A stretch of DNA of 64,000 nucleotides, from the NCBI GenBank assembly GCA_023897205.1, contig JAHWDD010000008.1, forward strand, positions 2,294,001 through 2,358,000. The letters are read 5' to 3'. A program made the position numbers and the translations under genes. This stretch comes from Exophiala sp. HKRS030. Lineage: Eukaryota; Ascomycota; Eurotiomycetes; Chaetothyriales; Herpotrichiellaceae. Shown here piece by piece: positions 39,615 through 50,207 of the stretch; within the stretch, counting starts at the first letter, position 1, and each line of letters starts with the position of its first letter. The notes under the pieces are model-generated. The model was not told where the DNA came from. It saw only the letters and a list, made by a program, of their open reading frames with translations, and did not search any database.

Positions 39615-42600
39615 TTTTGCGTGTCAGTGATGAGATTCAGAAAGATCGATGGGAAACAGATGGGAGTTGATGTAGTGATAGCACTCTGATCATGGAGGAG
39701 TCAATGCCAAAGTGGAGTAGGTCAAGGCGCTCCCATCCGTCGAGAAGTTACAATCTCGTTGGCCCAACCACCTTGAGATCTGATGTGACGAAGCACAGTC
39801 CATGATATTGGAGATGGAAGGCAGAAAGTCCAAGCAATATTGGAAAACTCACCTAGAATGGGATAAAGGCTCAATAGATCGAAACCAAAGGAAGGTGTAG
39901 TGGAAAGAGAGCAGAAGTCCGGCTATTGAAATGCTGGCATTCAATTGGGAATGCAATACTTGACAACAAGGGGGCGAGCCTCTGGTATGCTGTTCTTGGC
40001 AACCAGTAATGCTTGAGCCCTCCACGGGAGCCTCCAGAAGGAATGGAGTGTCTCTATTGGAGGATGACGCAACGATGTTCAGCTTTGGTGGTGAGAAGAA
40101 GAGGCGAATGTATTTCTTGAGTGTCGACTAATCGGATATGGTTTGCGGGCCTTGGTTTTTGCCTCCGATCCGAGATGTCGATAAACTCAGCCAGGAAATG
40201 GCTAACACCGATACAATGGTCGCTTGCACAGGTCCTTGTGATGGGTGAGAAGAATATCGTTGTCAACAGCCCGATTGGGTGACTGCTGAACCTCCACGGT
40301 GCTACCGAATTCTCAATGATGTCCAATGATGTTTGAATCCTGAGTTGAAGTTCTGGTGTCGAGTGCTCTGTTCACTTCCACGTGGGTTTGTAGAACGTGA
40401 CCACTGACCATAAAATGCTTGCTTCTACTTGTTCTACCCGTGCTGCAGTAGAACCCCAAGTCCGATCCGAGCGTGTGGAGGAGTGAACAGTGAAGGATGG
40501 AGCGACAGAAGAACACGGACGGGAACCGGGTGGTCTTTGTATTGAGTATCTGAGCGGCCGGTCCGTGGCGAGAGTGAGTGGTGGATTCAAAGGCAGTGTT
40601 TTGCAATCTTGCCGCGAAGGATGTCGTCGTAGCGGCTGATGGCAGTGACCGTAGTGACGGGCAGACTGACGTGCTGCACAGGTCGAGGGCAGTTTGAGCT
40701 TGATCGCAGTCTCGTGGGAGATGGGGATGTTGTTGGTCAAGGCAGGTTACCTGGCCGCCCATGAGTGCAGGCATGGAGTCGTTGAGGAAATTGAACGACG
40801 GTCAGTCGATAGTTCCCGTGCTTGACCTCTTGTCTCTTGTCTCTGGGCATGTCGCCCGTGAGGACTGTGAGGGTCGTGTATTTGAGGTCACGGTGTTGAG
40901 AGGACATATGCATTGGAGTAAGTGATGTGTGTGGGACTCGCAAAATCTATGGGTCCGAGGGGGAGGGGCGGATGTGGAAGGCGGGCACTGGACCATTGGG
41001 AAGGTCAGGAAGGTGCAACTGACTAAACTACCTAGCTAGCTACATTAGAAGTTAATACCAAGTGCGTCAGGCTCTTTCGCCTCCGGCTTGCTTTAGTTAA
41101 GCCTAGTCCCTGGGGGTGCATTAACAGCCATACTTGGAAACGGTGCCTGCAGACGTTCTAGGCATGCTCTTGGGCGGCTGACGAATGGGACACGGGGTGG
41201 TTCGGGGTCATTTGGGGTCACTCGGGGCCGCTCCAGGCCATTCGAAACGCTGGCAATGGCTGATGACACTGATGTAGTCTTGGCACTCCTCCTTCCTCCA
41301 CCTTCTCTACCAAATTCTTCCAGACTCTTGCACGATTCTCCTCATCGAGAAGGAGTAGCTTGTTTTCTAATCACCTCGCCAGACACTTGCTCCTGTCTCA
41401 ATCTGGCATCGACCAGCTAGCTTATACTCACCATTATCTCTGTCCATGCTATCGTGGCCACTAAACATGCACGAGATGCTTCAGATTGTCCACCCAAGTT
41501 TTTCAGCTTTACACCCGGATCCATTATTTCATCTTTTGTAAACTTTTGCCGGTCTCATCCAAGTTTTTTCGATGGTCATGATGCTGTGCTCAGATATTCC
41601 ATACCCTCGAGAGTCGAGATGCATCAGTTACGTGCTTGATTCCTCGAACATACTCGACGGTCGCGTCGGTCGTGGGCCATTCTGGTTAACGTTAGATCCA
41701 CGAAGACTCAACCCCTGCACTAACACCTGTCAGAACACACTTCACTTCTTGATATCCACGGAATCCATTCTCGCATTGACTCCTGAACGGATTCCTGGGT
41801 CTCACCGTCCTATCATTGCCCAAGGAGGTTCTTTGCAAGATGCCACTGCTTCGAAGAACTGGCAGCTTAAATCATCCAAAGGGAAATCTCGTTGACCATT
41901 TATGTCCATCACGGCCAAAAAAGGAATCACGGGTGCGGCAGACTCGTCGTGACAGACTCTTGTCCATCCCCTTGCCATTAGAATCAAGAAACCCTGCAGC
42001 CTTCAACTGATCGAGTTTCCAAAGCCTACGACTTCCCTGTGTTGAAGTACCGCCTTCGGTACAACTTTCCCTCCGCCGCTTGCGACAATGAAGTGTTTCA
42101 CACTATCTCAACCATGGGTACAAGTCCGTAACGCCCCGTGCTATTGAATGGTTCCCCCACCGATCTTCATAGCCTTTCAGAGAGATATGCAAAGAGAGCA
42201 AAACCACGAGATGGAACTTGGAAAACAAGTCACCCAGTTCGCACAATGAAATGAGGATGGGGTCCTCTTCAGCATGGACTCTGTCAAACCGCTGCTTCGG
42301 CCACCCCTTGCCCATCTGTGCTCATTTCGAAGACAGCTGTCCCTCTGTATAGACTGTGCACTGACCTCGCCGTCAGATCGCCACCGAGATTGTTGTTGCT
42401 TTACCTCGTTGACTGGGAGAGTGGTCAATCTATTGAAATCAAACTCTTTCTCGCCTATGCCCTCAAAGTGGCGACCCAGAAGATTGAGGAAAGCGACGCC
42501 TCGCTACTCCTAGCAGCCGCCATTTGCAGCAGTGGCGAATGACGAAGTCACAGATTGTTTACAGGTAAACAGAAAGACCTGAACTCAGGGTGACCGGTGC

Positions 42601-43230
42601 TGAAGCTATGATATTTCGATGGTTCTGTAGATCTGATGTTTGTTTACATGGCGTGAGTGATTTATCACCGTTTGTTTACTCCGTACATCAAGAGTGGTCG
42701 TTCATGAAGGCGAAGTGCACACTTGCAGGACTCATCTAGCTGGTCTCCTTCCCTTCCGGTGGTGTGATCACACAAATTTGTGATATTGCAGAATTCTTCC
42801 ACACAAGTCGGGAGGTCTAGGACTATCAAGAACTTGGCATTCACATGGCCGAATCGTCCCTTGTCCTGTGCAAAGGACACCACATTATTTCACATGAGCA
42901 TAGAGACTCGAAATGCGAGCTTGGGGACCATCTCAACCGTTCTTCCGGAATACGGTCGTTTTCATCAAGCAATTGTCTTGAAATACTTCCGTTGAATAGC
43001 CACGCTGAATCTACCTACCAGTCCTAGTGTCATCATGCTCGCCGCCTACATGACCACAACTCTTGTGGACTCAGAGGAGCTACCTATAGCTGTATAGATG
43101 ACACGCCTGAACAGATTGTTGATAGCGGCCGCCGGACCGCCAATCGTCCAGAGATCCCCAGAACCCTTTTTCCACGTTTCCTTCCGCATCGCGCCCCCTT
43201 TCTGAATCTCAAGAACCTTCTAGATCCCTC
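39615..43230. other. Intergenic region upstream of the C2H2 gene
   Basis: About 3.6 kb between two minus-strand genes. The right side of the C2H2 gene is its promoter and long leader, with a good GTGAGT donor near 39852. A decamer repeat with GGGG runs lies at 41194-41230 and one TACTCCGTA at 42677-42685. A C/T-rich plus-strand stretch (about 41280-41450) looks promoter-like, but no convincing gene follows it. Confidence 0.45.
41194..41230 (+). repeat. Decamer direct repeat with G-quadruplex spacing
   Basis: Three aligned decamers (TTCGGGGTCA, TTTGGGGTCA, CTCGGGGCCG) at 41201-41230, preceded by another GGGG at 41194-41197. This gives four GGGG runs with six-base loops. Confidence 0.6.
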
Positions 43231-45064
43231 TCAGACATGTACAAACCTCAAAATCAATCTGTTACTCTTGGGCCTGGTAGTATAGGCGTCGACCTCCTCG
43301 ATGCCCTCATCATCGACAATCTCGGTCGTCCAGTTTCCATAGATAGCGGCAACCAGCAGCTTGATCTCCTGGGTCGCCAGATGACTGCCAATACACATGC
43401 GGCCGCCAGAACCGAACGCCCAGAACCAGCGGTTCATCTCACGCAGCTGCTCTTCGGACGTGTGTGAGGGTAGCCAGCGCGATGGGTTGAATGTCTCTGG
43501 ATCTGGAAATACGTCCGTGTTGCGGTGCAACGTGTATGGCATCGATGACACGCGCACGCCACTGGGATGTTGGAGTAGTCGCCTAATGTGTTGCCGCCGG
43601 GAGTGTGTGGCGATATGCGTGGTTCGATCCCTGGAATTGGAGTATGAAGACGGAGGATCTCCATAAAGATCGCGTGGAGTAAGGGTAAGGCGTCGATTTG
43701 TTTGGGATCTGGGAGTGTGAATTCTCCGGCGTTGTCGTTTGCTTCTGTTGCGGGACGAGGCCATACGATCGGCGGTGAGAGTGTGAGGAGTTCATCGCGC
43801 AGTTGTTTCTGCAGCTGTGGTCGTTTGCTGAGTTCCCAGTACAGGTAGGTTAGGGCGATGGCTGAGGTTTCGTGGCCGGCACCGATTTGATCGAGCATTT
43901 CGCTGTAGATCTCTGCCGTCGTGGTGTCATTGGCCGCAGCACCTTGTTCGGTGTCGTTGTGCCGAGCTGTCGGCAGGATGACTTGAGCTTCGGCCGGTGG
44001 TTTACCAGCAGAAGGGTCTTTCTCACGTAGCTTGATCAGACCTGTTTTGAATTGCCTGTAGACGATAGGGTCATCGCCCGGTGAGGGCGCATCGTGGGAT
44101 TTGGAGAGGTAGGCGTCTGCGCTCCGACACATGTCCGCGTTCCAATCCTCAAGCAAGCGGTTTGCTCCATCGACGGACGGTGGAACGACAGGAAACCCGA
44201 GCTTCCGGGTCAAAACCCTCACCCACGGCATCTCGGCGGAGAAGAATTCAAATTCGCGCCGGCTGTGGTAGTGGTACAGGATATTCTTCATGGCAGCGAG
44301 ATCTTGCGTGAAATTGGTCGATGAAGAGAGTCCGTACTGGAATGCAGACATGAAATCCATTGCCATGGCATTGTTCAAGTCGTGGACGTCGACCGGCTCA
44401 GCAGTCTTGCCGAGGTGCTCAAACAATGGTAGGAAGCGCTGTGAGAGCAATGCAACAGAGTTGGCGGCAACTTGTGGTGAGCTTGCAATATATGACTTTG
44501 AATAGACATTGGCAATTGTACGCTTCTTCTGTGAGTGAGGCGTGTGATGAATGGTTGAGAACATGTTGATCACACTGTCATTGGGTCAGTCCGTAATTTA
44601 CCTGTAAGAGACAACAGTACTGTAGAGGAATATGGAATATCATGAATACAGCTCGTGTTTCTTCCCCGTCCGGCTGGTGAACCTCTCACATCCGAAACGA
44701 CGGGACCATATAGACTCAGGCAGACTCACCCATAACTGGCAAACCTCTGAGGATACCAGGCGTGTTTCTCCCATCCGCCGCCATAGATGGTACGGATACC
44801 ATTCTCGACACAATTAACACTCAACTCATTCTCGCCCATGCGAACGACGGATCCATACTTGAGGTGCGCCGCATACGTGACGGCATTGTTGCGGTCCTTG
44901 AATCTCTGCCAGTACATCCAAGTGTCCCCAAATATGGGGATCGACCAGTGTGCAGAGGGGATATGACGGAGAGGGTGGAAAAAGACAGGATATATGACGA
45001 ACTTGTACAGCGCCAGTAACACGAGGGAGACGAGTGTCAGAGCCGGAAGGAGTAGTAGAGCCAT
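43231..45064 (-). CDS. Cytochrome P450 monooxygenase, one frame break
   Basis: Membrane-bound heme monooxygenase of the ER. Two exons: 45064-44730 and 44574-43231 (intron 155 nt), 559 residues after correction. The reading frame runs further upstream, but the first ATG is at 45064 and directly opens the membrane anchor (MALLLLPALTLVSLVLLALY). Motifs: a basic/proline hinge after the anchor (FFHPLRHIP), I-helix oxygen-binding AGHETS, K-helix ExxR in EILRLH, and the heme loop FGSGGRMCIG with the ligand Cys codon at 43393-43395. The frame breaks at GGG 43564-43566; one added base joins YSNIP to SGVRVSSMPYTLHRN. The substrate cannot be told from sequence. It sits downstream of a same-strand dehydrogenase gene, a possible functional pair. 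Confidence 0.92.
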
Positions 45065-46113
45065 CTTGACTAGTTTCACGACTGGGACTGCTTCCCTCGC
45101 CGACCTTTGAAGGTAGCTGATTCTTTCTCGATACAATATCCTGCGATAGATTGCGGAATTCAGTTATCTTGCCGAGATGTCTATCTCTTGTAGGAGGGAG
45201 AGACGACGCAAGATATATTAGACGTTTCTGAGCAGAAGAGGGTCGGAGATACCCTTTGCGAGCTCTCTGCCGAGGGCGTGACCTTTTCACCACCTACTGC
45301 ATCACATCAAGGCCAACTTGTAGATTGATATCGCTAATGTTAAGTCTAGACGAAGATGAAGGTCGCGACGCTTCATCTTGCCATTAGCATCACATGCCTT
45401 TGGGGACACTGGCGCTCATGTCCGTGATGCAGGTGGCATTGTCCGCAGTGCTTGATGATTGGTTCCCTCGCTTCTTTGGACGACGCCAGCTAAATCGTCG
45501 CCAATCTGTTGACATTGTCGAAGGGAAAGTCGTGGCGCGAAGAGGTCTTCAGACGCTAAACATTAGGGCAGATTCTCCTTAGACAGGTATAATACCAGGA
45601 AGATCCGAGCTAGAAATTGGTGGAGGTTCAAGAATTCGGTAAACGGTATTGTTTTCACTGAGATGTCGAAAACATAAAACAAATATTTAGTTAGGCACAC
45701 AGGGCCAACAGTGCCAAGGCCAGACCTTGGGAAGAGTAAGCAGGATTACGACATTAATCTTACATGCTTAACTATATTATAACCTTGTGGAAGTCGATCT
45801 ATGTAGTCTGCTTGACTCTTCTCTTCATGTTTAAGAAACCACGTAGCCAAAGTCTTGTTGTTGGGGTATCAGTGGTTGATTGTTCTTTTCGCCTAATGCC
45901 TCGGGAAGCACTCAAGGCAAAGTCAGCCTTCAGGAGTCGGGAAATCAAATGAAGAAAAAACAGGGTGAAATTGCTAGCTAGGGTATCAGGCCACGACCAC
46001 CATCACCGACTATATTGAGTCGAGAGTCATAAGGCTAGATTGACACTAAATGAACAAGAAAGCGTCCCTTTCGGAAATGGTCGACAACGTACCCTCAAGG
46101 GTCAATCCGTCAA
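45065..46113. other. Intergenic region between P450 and SDR genes
   Basis: About 1.0 kb on the 3' side of the dehydrogenase and the promoter side of the P450. The P450 reading frame continues in phase to 45136 but has no ATG there. No other gene seen. Confidence 0.5.
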
Positions 46114-47139
46114 TCAGAGACCGAGCTCTTTACCAATACCTGGTTGTCTCTGCTCCAGAATCTTCATGGTCTGGTCAAAGACCTTGATCTGCGCTCTCTT
46201 ACCCGTCTCGGTCTTGATCCAAGCGGAGACCTCTTGATTCACGCCATCCGACATGAATTGGCCATGGCTAGAGGGACCGGCATGAGCTCCCGCGACAAGA
46301 GTCCTTGAACCAACCTCTGTGGTACGAGCGAAGATGCCCTTCAACACAAACACAAACCAACCGAGGGCAGTAGGCACTTTCCTCGTGAGCTCGCTATGAC
46401 ACAGGCCTGGGTTGACGATGGTGATGACAACAGAGTCGTCACGGTAACGAGAAACAAGCTCGCGAACAAACAGGACCTCCATAAGTTTGCTGACATTGTA
46501 TCGGTCCAGACCTCTGAAGGCCTTTTCGTCGTTCAGGTGGGCGTAGATGTCAGGTGCGCTGAGCTCGGGAGCTTTGGTGAAGTAATGAACTTCGGAGCTC
46601 ACGATTTCTAGGTGTGCTGTGCTATCCGGGAAGTCCTTCTTGGTCTGGCGGATTTTTGGTAAGATGGACAGCGCAAGAAGGAGGGTGTTGAGGACGTTGA
46701 CTTGGATTGTCTGCTCAAAACCTTCTGTGGCTGTGAAATTGCTGTCACTGATACCAGCGTTCTCGATCACAACGTCTAACCGGGGCAGAGATTTGGCACG
46801 TTTGACAAAATCGAGAACTGATGAGGTGGTGCTCAAATCCAATTGCCATACTTCGATGGCGGTGGCGCCATCGGAGCGAGCCTTGACGCTGTTCACGATA
46901 TCCTCCTTGGCAGCCTCGCCTTTCTTGAGCGTGCGGACGGCCAGGATTAATTTGGCGGCATTGAGGCGGTAGATATGGCGTGCGGCTTCAAAACCGAGGC
47001 CGACATTGGAGCCTGTAACAATGACGGTCTGACCAGCGAAGGAATATTCTGGATACTTTGGGGTGATGAAGAGTTGAGAACGGAACATTTGACCGATCGC
47101 GTGGCCAACGTTGAGTTTGATGTCGATTTTGTCCGACAT
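46114..47139 (-). CDS. Short-chain dehydrogenase/reductase (SDR)
   Basis: NAD(P)-dependent oxidoreductase of 341 residues, single exon, with no frame defect. The Rossmann nucleotide-binding motif TGSNVGLG lies at about residues 42-49, the structural ENAG motif follows, and the active site has Ser in IVSSE and the YNVSK tetrad (Tyr, Lys). After the active site comes the NPGLCHSEL segment typical of retinol-dehydrogenase/WW-oxidoreductase-like SDRs. The extra N-terminal 35 residues before the Rossmann fold are usual for fungal members. The substrate is unknown. It lies about 1 kb upstream of the P450 on the same strand. Confidence 0.93.
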   Translation of the reverse strand: MSDKIDIKLNVGHAIGQMFRSQLFITPKYPEYSFAGQTVIVTGSNVGLGFEAARHIYRLNAAKLILAVRTLKKGEAAKEDIVNSVKARSDGATAIEVWQLDLSTTSSVLDFVKRAKSLPRLDVVIENAGISDSNFTATEGFEQTIQVNVLNTLLLALSILPKIRQTKKDFPDSTAHLEIVSSEVHYFTKAPELSAPDIYAHLNDEKAFRGLDRYNVSKLMEVLFVRELVSRYRDDSVVITIVNPGLCHSELTRKVPTALGWFVFVLKGIFARTTEVGSRTLVAGAHAGPSSHGQFMSDGVNQEVSAWIKTETGKRAQIKVFDQTMKILEQRQPGIGKELGL

Positions 47140-48385
47140 GATGGGACAACTATGATTGTGTCTGCCTGATGGTGCCAGTGGTGGTTGTTCAGGGGTTTGG
47201 ATCGAGTGCAGAGAGGTTCAGGAAGATTAACTCAAGTTAGTGTGCTGCAGTGAGTCGTGGGGATGAATGCAATACGAAAGGCGAGGAAAGTCTCTCTGGA
47301 AAAGGAGTAGAAGCGAAAGAGATTTATACATGACCTTTTGACACCATCATGATTTACACCATCGGCTGGAAGCCTGTTGGCGAACCCACCGCAGATCCAG
47401 AATGGTGATGGCAGCATTCTTGAATCTTGCATTTCACCAACCCACGGCGGGCCCGACGGCGGAATCTTTAACTCCGCTACGGGGCGCCTTTAACGGGGTA
47501 GCTCACAGCGCCAGATCAAGGACCCAAGCCAATAAACACCTAGGCAGGTAGTATAGCCTGAGATAGGGCAAGTCCAGAGGCCGCCCGAGATATGTGGATT
47601 GTTGAACTTGATAACGTTGTTTCGAAAGTGAATGATGGTTGGCTGACGGTGAGAAATGTCAAGGTCGATGTTATGCGTTCCAAATAACCATCGGATTTTG
47701 GATGAATTCTGCTTTTATGCAGGTCGATGACCGAATGACTCTTGGCAAAACACGCTGTTCGCTGCTCCGTTCATTGTAGCCATACCCTCTGGCTACCAGT
47801 CTAGGTGCTAGGGAACCCCAGACCAACCCGCCAGTGCCACTCAGTGCCCACCGAGAACTAACTATTCCCATCGACAGCCTACCGGCGGACTACCTAGTCA
47901 CCAATAACCACGGGAGTGAGAAGCATCCGGTATCCGACCATACAAAGTCTGGAGTGCTACTAGTTAGTTCGCTTACGCTATATCGAACTGATGAGAACTC
48001 TGTAGATACATTTAGCACCCAACCACGGCCTGAGGAGGCCCGCTAACTGATCAGGTACGGAGTAGGTTTCCCTCCAGTTTCGCGATTAGCACTTAACTAG
48101 GCAAGGCCAATGACTCCGTACGTGCATCCTTGGGAACATAGGGAAATACTGAGTAGCCAGTCACGTCAGTGCTCTCTTCATTCGTACCGAGTACATTTCG
48201 TGGAGTAACTCCGCACTTATCTTAGCGTGCGTCGTCAAAACCGAGGAGCCTTGAGGGTACGAGGGAAAAAAAACCTACGCCGTGCACATGAAAGGCTTCG
48301 AAACTGCCCATCCAACTCCACTCTCCTATCGCGAGATTCCAAACTTTCGCTCGTCGATCACTGGACGCAGTCCCTGTCAACAATC
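47140..48385. other. Divergent promoter region (SDR / Tim21)
   Basis: About 1.2 kb between divergent start codons. Contains TACGGAGTA at 48056-48064 and a near copy GACTCCGTA near 48113. No gene seen. Confidence 0.5.
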
Positions 48386-48606
48386 ATGACTAGCACATCT
48401 AATATGCAAGCCCAGGCACGGCTATATGCACATATGTACCAGGCAACCTGCCGCATGCGCGTCCCTGGGAGCGGAAGCTCCAAGACAGCCCGCTTCCTTC
48501 TCTCGAATCCCAGGAACCCTGTCAGAATCGGCACACGAGCAGCCTCGTCCACGAGTAGACGTCGACCTGCCAAACCATCCATACCGGGCTTACGTCAAGC
48601 AAGCAC

Positions 48607-48660
<54 letters not shown>

Positions 48661-49323
48661 ATCCACGCCAGGATCCCACAGAAGAGCCATCACCGTGACC
48701 AGCGACGATGGCCGCTACAACTGGTCGGAACTCAGCACGGGAGAAAAAGCCGCCAGAGGCACACAGCAAACATTCAATTTCCTCCTCGTCTCCGTCGGTG
48801 CAGTCGCAACGGTAAGAAACAACCACAACAACACTTCACACAAACCCCGAGAAAAACCCCCCACTAATTCTAACCTCCCATCCTCCGAACAGATCACGGT
48901 TTTCTACCTCCTATACACCGAACTCTTCGCACCCGACAGTGTGACCATCCAATTCAACCACGCGGTGTCACGTATCAAATCCAGCCCTGAAGCTCGCGCT
49001 CTACTCGGGCCCTCATCCAAGATCAAAGCCTACGGCGAACCCACGACGAGCAAATGGGCGCGGGCCCGTCCGCTGGCGCACAGCAGCGACGTGGATAAAT
49101 TCGGCACCCAGCATTTCCGCATGCACTTCAACGTCGAAGGGCCGGAGGGGGTCACCGGGGTGGTCAATGTGCATATGACGAAGCCCAGGGGCGCAGATGC
49201 GCTCGACTACGAGCTCTTGAGCTTGAATGTCAAGGGCCACCCGACGCTGTATTTGGAAAACAAAGACGCCGAGAGGGAGTCAAAGGGAAGGTGGGCAAGA
49301 TGTTTGGCGTGCAATGGCGATGA
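48386..49323 (+). CDS. tim21: Mitochondrial import translocase subunit Tim21, one frame break
   Basis: Inner-membrane subunit of the TIM23 complex; its intermembrane-space domain contacts the TOM complex. Two exons: 48386-48811 and 48893-49323 (intron 81 nt), 285 residues after correction. The N-terminus is basic and Ser/Arg-rich, as in presequences. A run of about 19 Ser follows, coded by a TCC-TCG hexanucleotide repeat. Then comes one membrane helix (TFNFLLVSVGAVAT + ITVFYLLYTELF) split by the intron, and the conserved Tim21 domain (AYGEPTTSKWARARP, HFRMHFNVEGPEG). The end breaks frame at GGG 49285-49287; one added base gives ESKGKVGKMFGVQWR and a TGA at 49321-49323, the family's usual ending. 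The uncorrected frame stops slightly later, at 49327. Confidence 0.9.
48607..48662 (+). repeat. TCCTCG hexanucleotide microsatellite coding poly-Ser
   Basis: Nine or so tandem CCTCGT/TCCTCG units inside the Tim21 coding region, giving an unbroken Ser tract. Seen directly. Confidence 0.85.
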
Positions 49324-50207
49324 TTGAAGGCTTTTATCCAGCTAAAGTGCTGGTGTTCACGCTGGAGAAACTGAATCTCTGACCTTTCTACCACTGGCTG
49401 CAGCTCATGGAGCCCGGGTGAGGTTGGATCATCCTAGGGAAGGAATTCCATCTGGTCATGGTGGGATGTGAAATTCCCTTGTCTAAAATGACAAACCGAC
49501 GAGGTTACAAAGAAGTCTGTCTTGCAGAATATTGAAAAGGCATGCCGAGCAGTCAGGACCAAGAAAGATACAGAGTTTCTAACAGCCGCGGCGGCGACGG
49601 TGGACGGTGATAGGGCATGCAAAACCCAGACGAGAGAAGACTATTCACCACCTGCCACCTCTGCCCGAGTGCGGGTCTAGCTGTTATTCAGTCATTCTCG
49701 ATCAAACCGCTGGGTTTCCAAGGTGCATGCATCGAGTCAGAAACGCTACGAAAGAGAGTCTATAGATTGACAGACCACAGTTCCTCTTCGCCAATACCAG
49801 ATAGCTGCGGTGGTGGTGGTGGTGGTGGAATCAATGACTATACAGCTTCGATCTCAGCATTGCTGTGGAGAGGTGGCTCCCTGGATATTGTGATCTTGGA
49901 ATGTTCTGGTCCTGTTGCCTACATACTAGGAAAGAGGCATCCGGATCTCCAAGATGGCCTTTTAGGCGGTCAGAAGCTTACCAATACGTGCCAGATGAAC
50001 ATATAAGATTATAGTCTGATCCGACAGCGCGGACGGACATATCATTATCTTGCTCTAGTCGCAAGCACGAGATCCAAAGTAGAACCATCTGTCCGCTACT
50101 TGCTAATTAAGACCTATGATATATCTCCGCTGGTCGAATCTGCTCCGTGTGATTGAACAATTCTTCAAAAGTCCATGTCTAGCGCTGCCTGTAGACACAC
50201 TTTTGAT
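49324..50207. other. 3' region between convergent Tim21 and SMR genes
   Basis: Holds the two 3' flanks. A (GGT)6 simple repeat lies at about 49809-49828. A 129-codon plus-strand frame (49617-50006) runs through the repeat and matches nothing I know. Confidence 0.5.
49809..49828. repeat. (GGT)n trinucleotide repeat
   Basis: Six to seven tandem GGT units in the convergent 3' region. Confidence 0.7.

Noticed and set aside
40313..40774. 153-codon minus-strand frame upstream of the C2H2 gene
   Set aside because: Starts with no conserved sequence and lies in the likely promoter or leader.
43610..43640. tRNA B-box-like GGTTCGATCCC
   Set aside because: It lies inside the conserved P450 exon (EPRISPH) and has no matching A box or acceptor stem.
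43231..47139. Full secondary-metabolite cluster
   Set aside because: No backbone synthase, transporter or cluster regulator within the window; neighbours are housekeeping genes.
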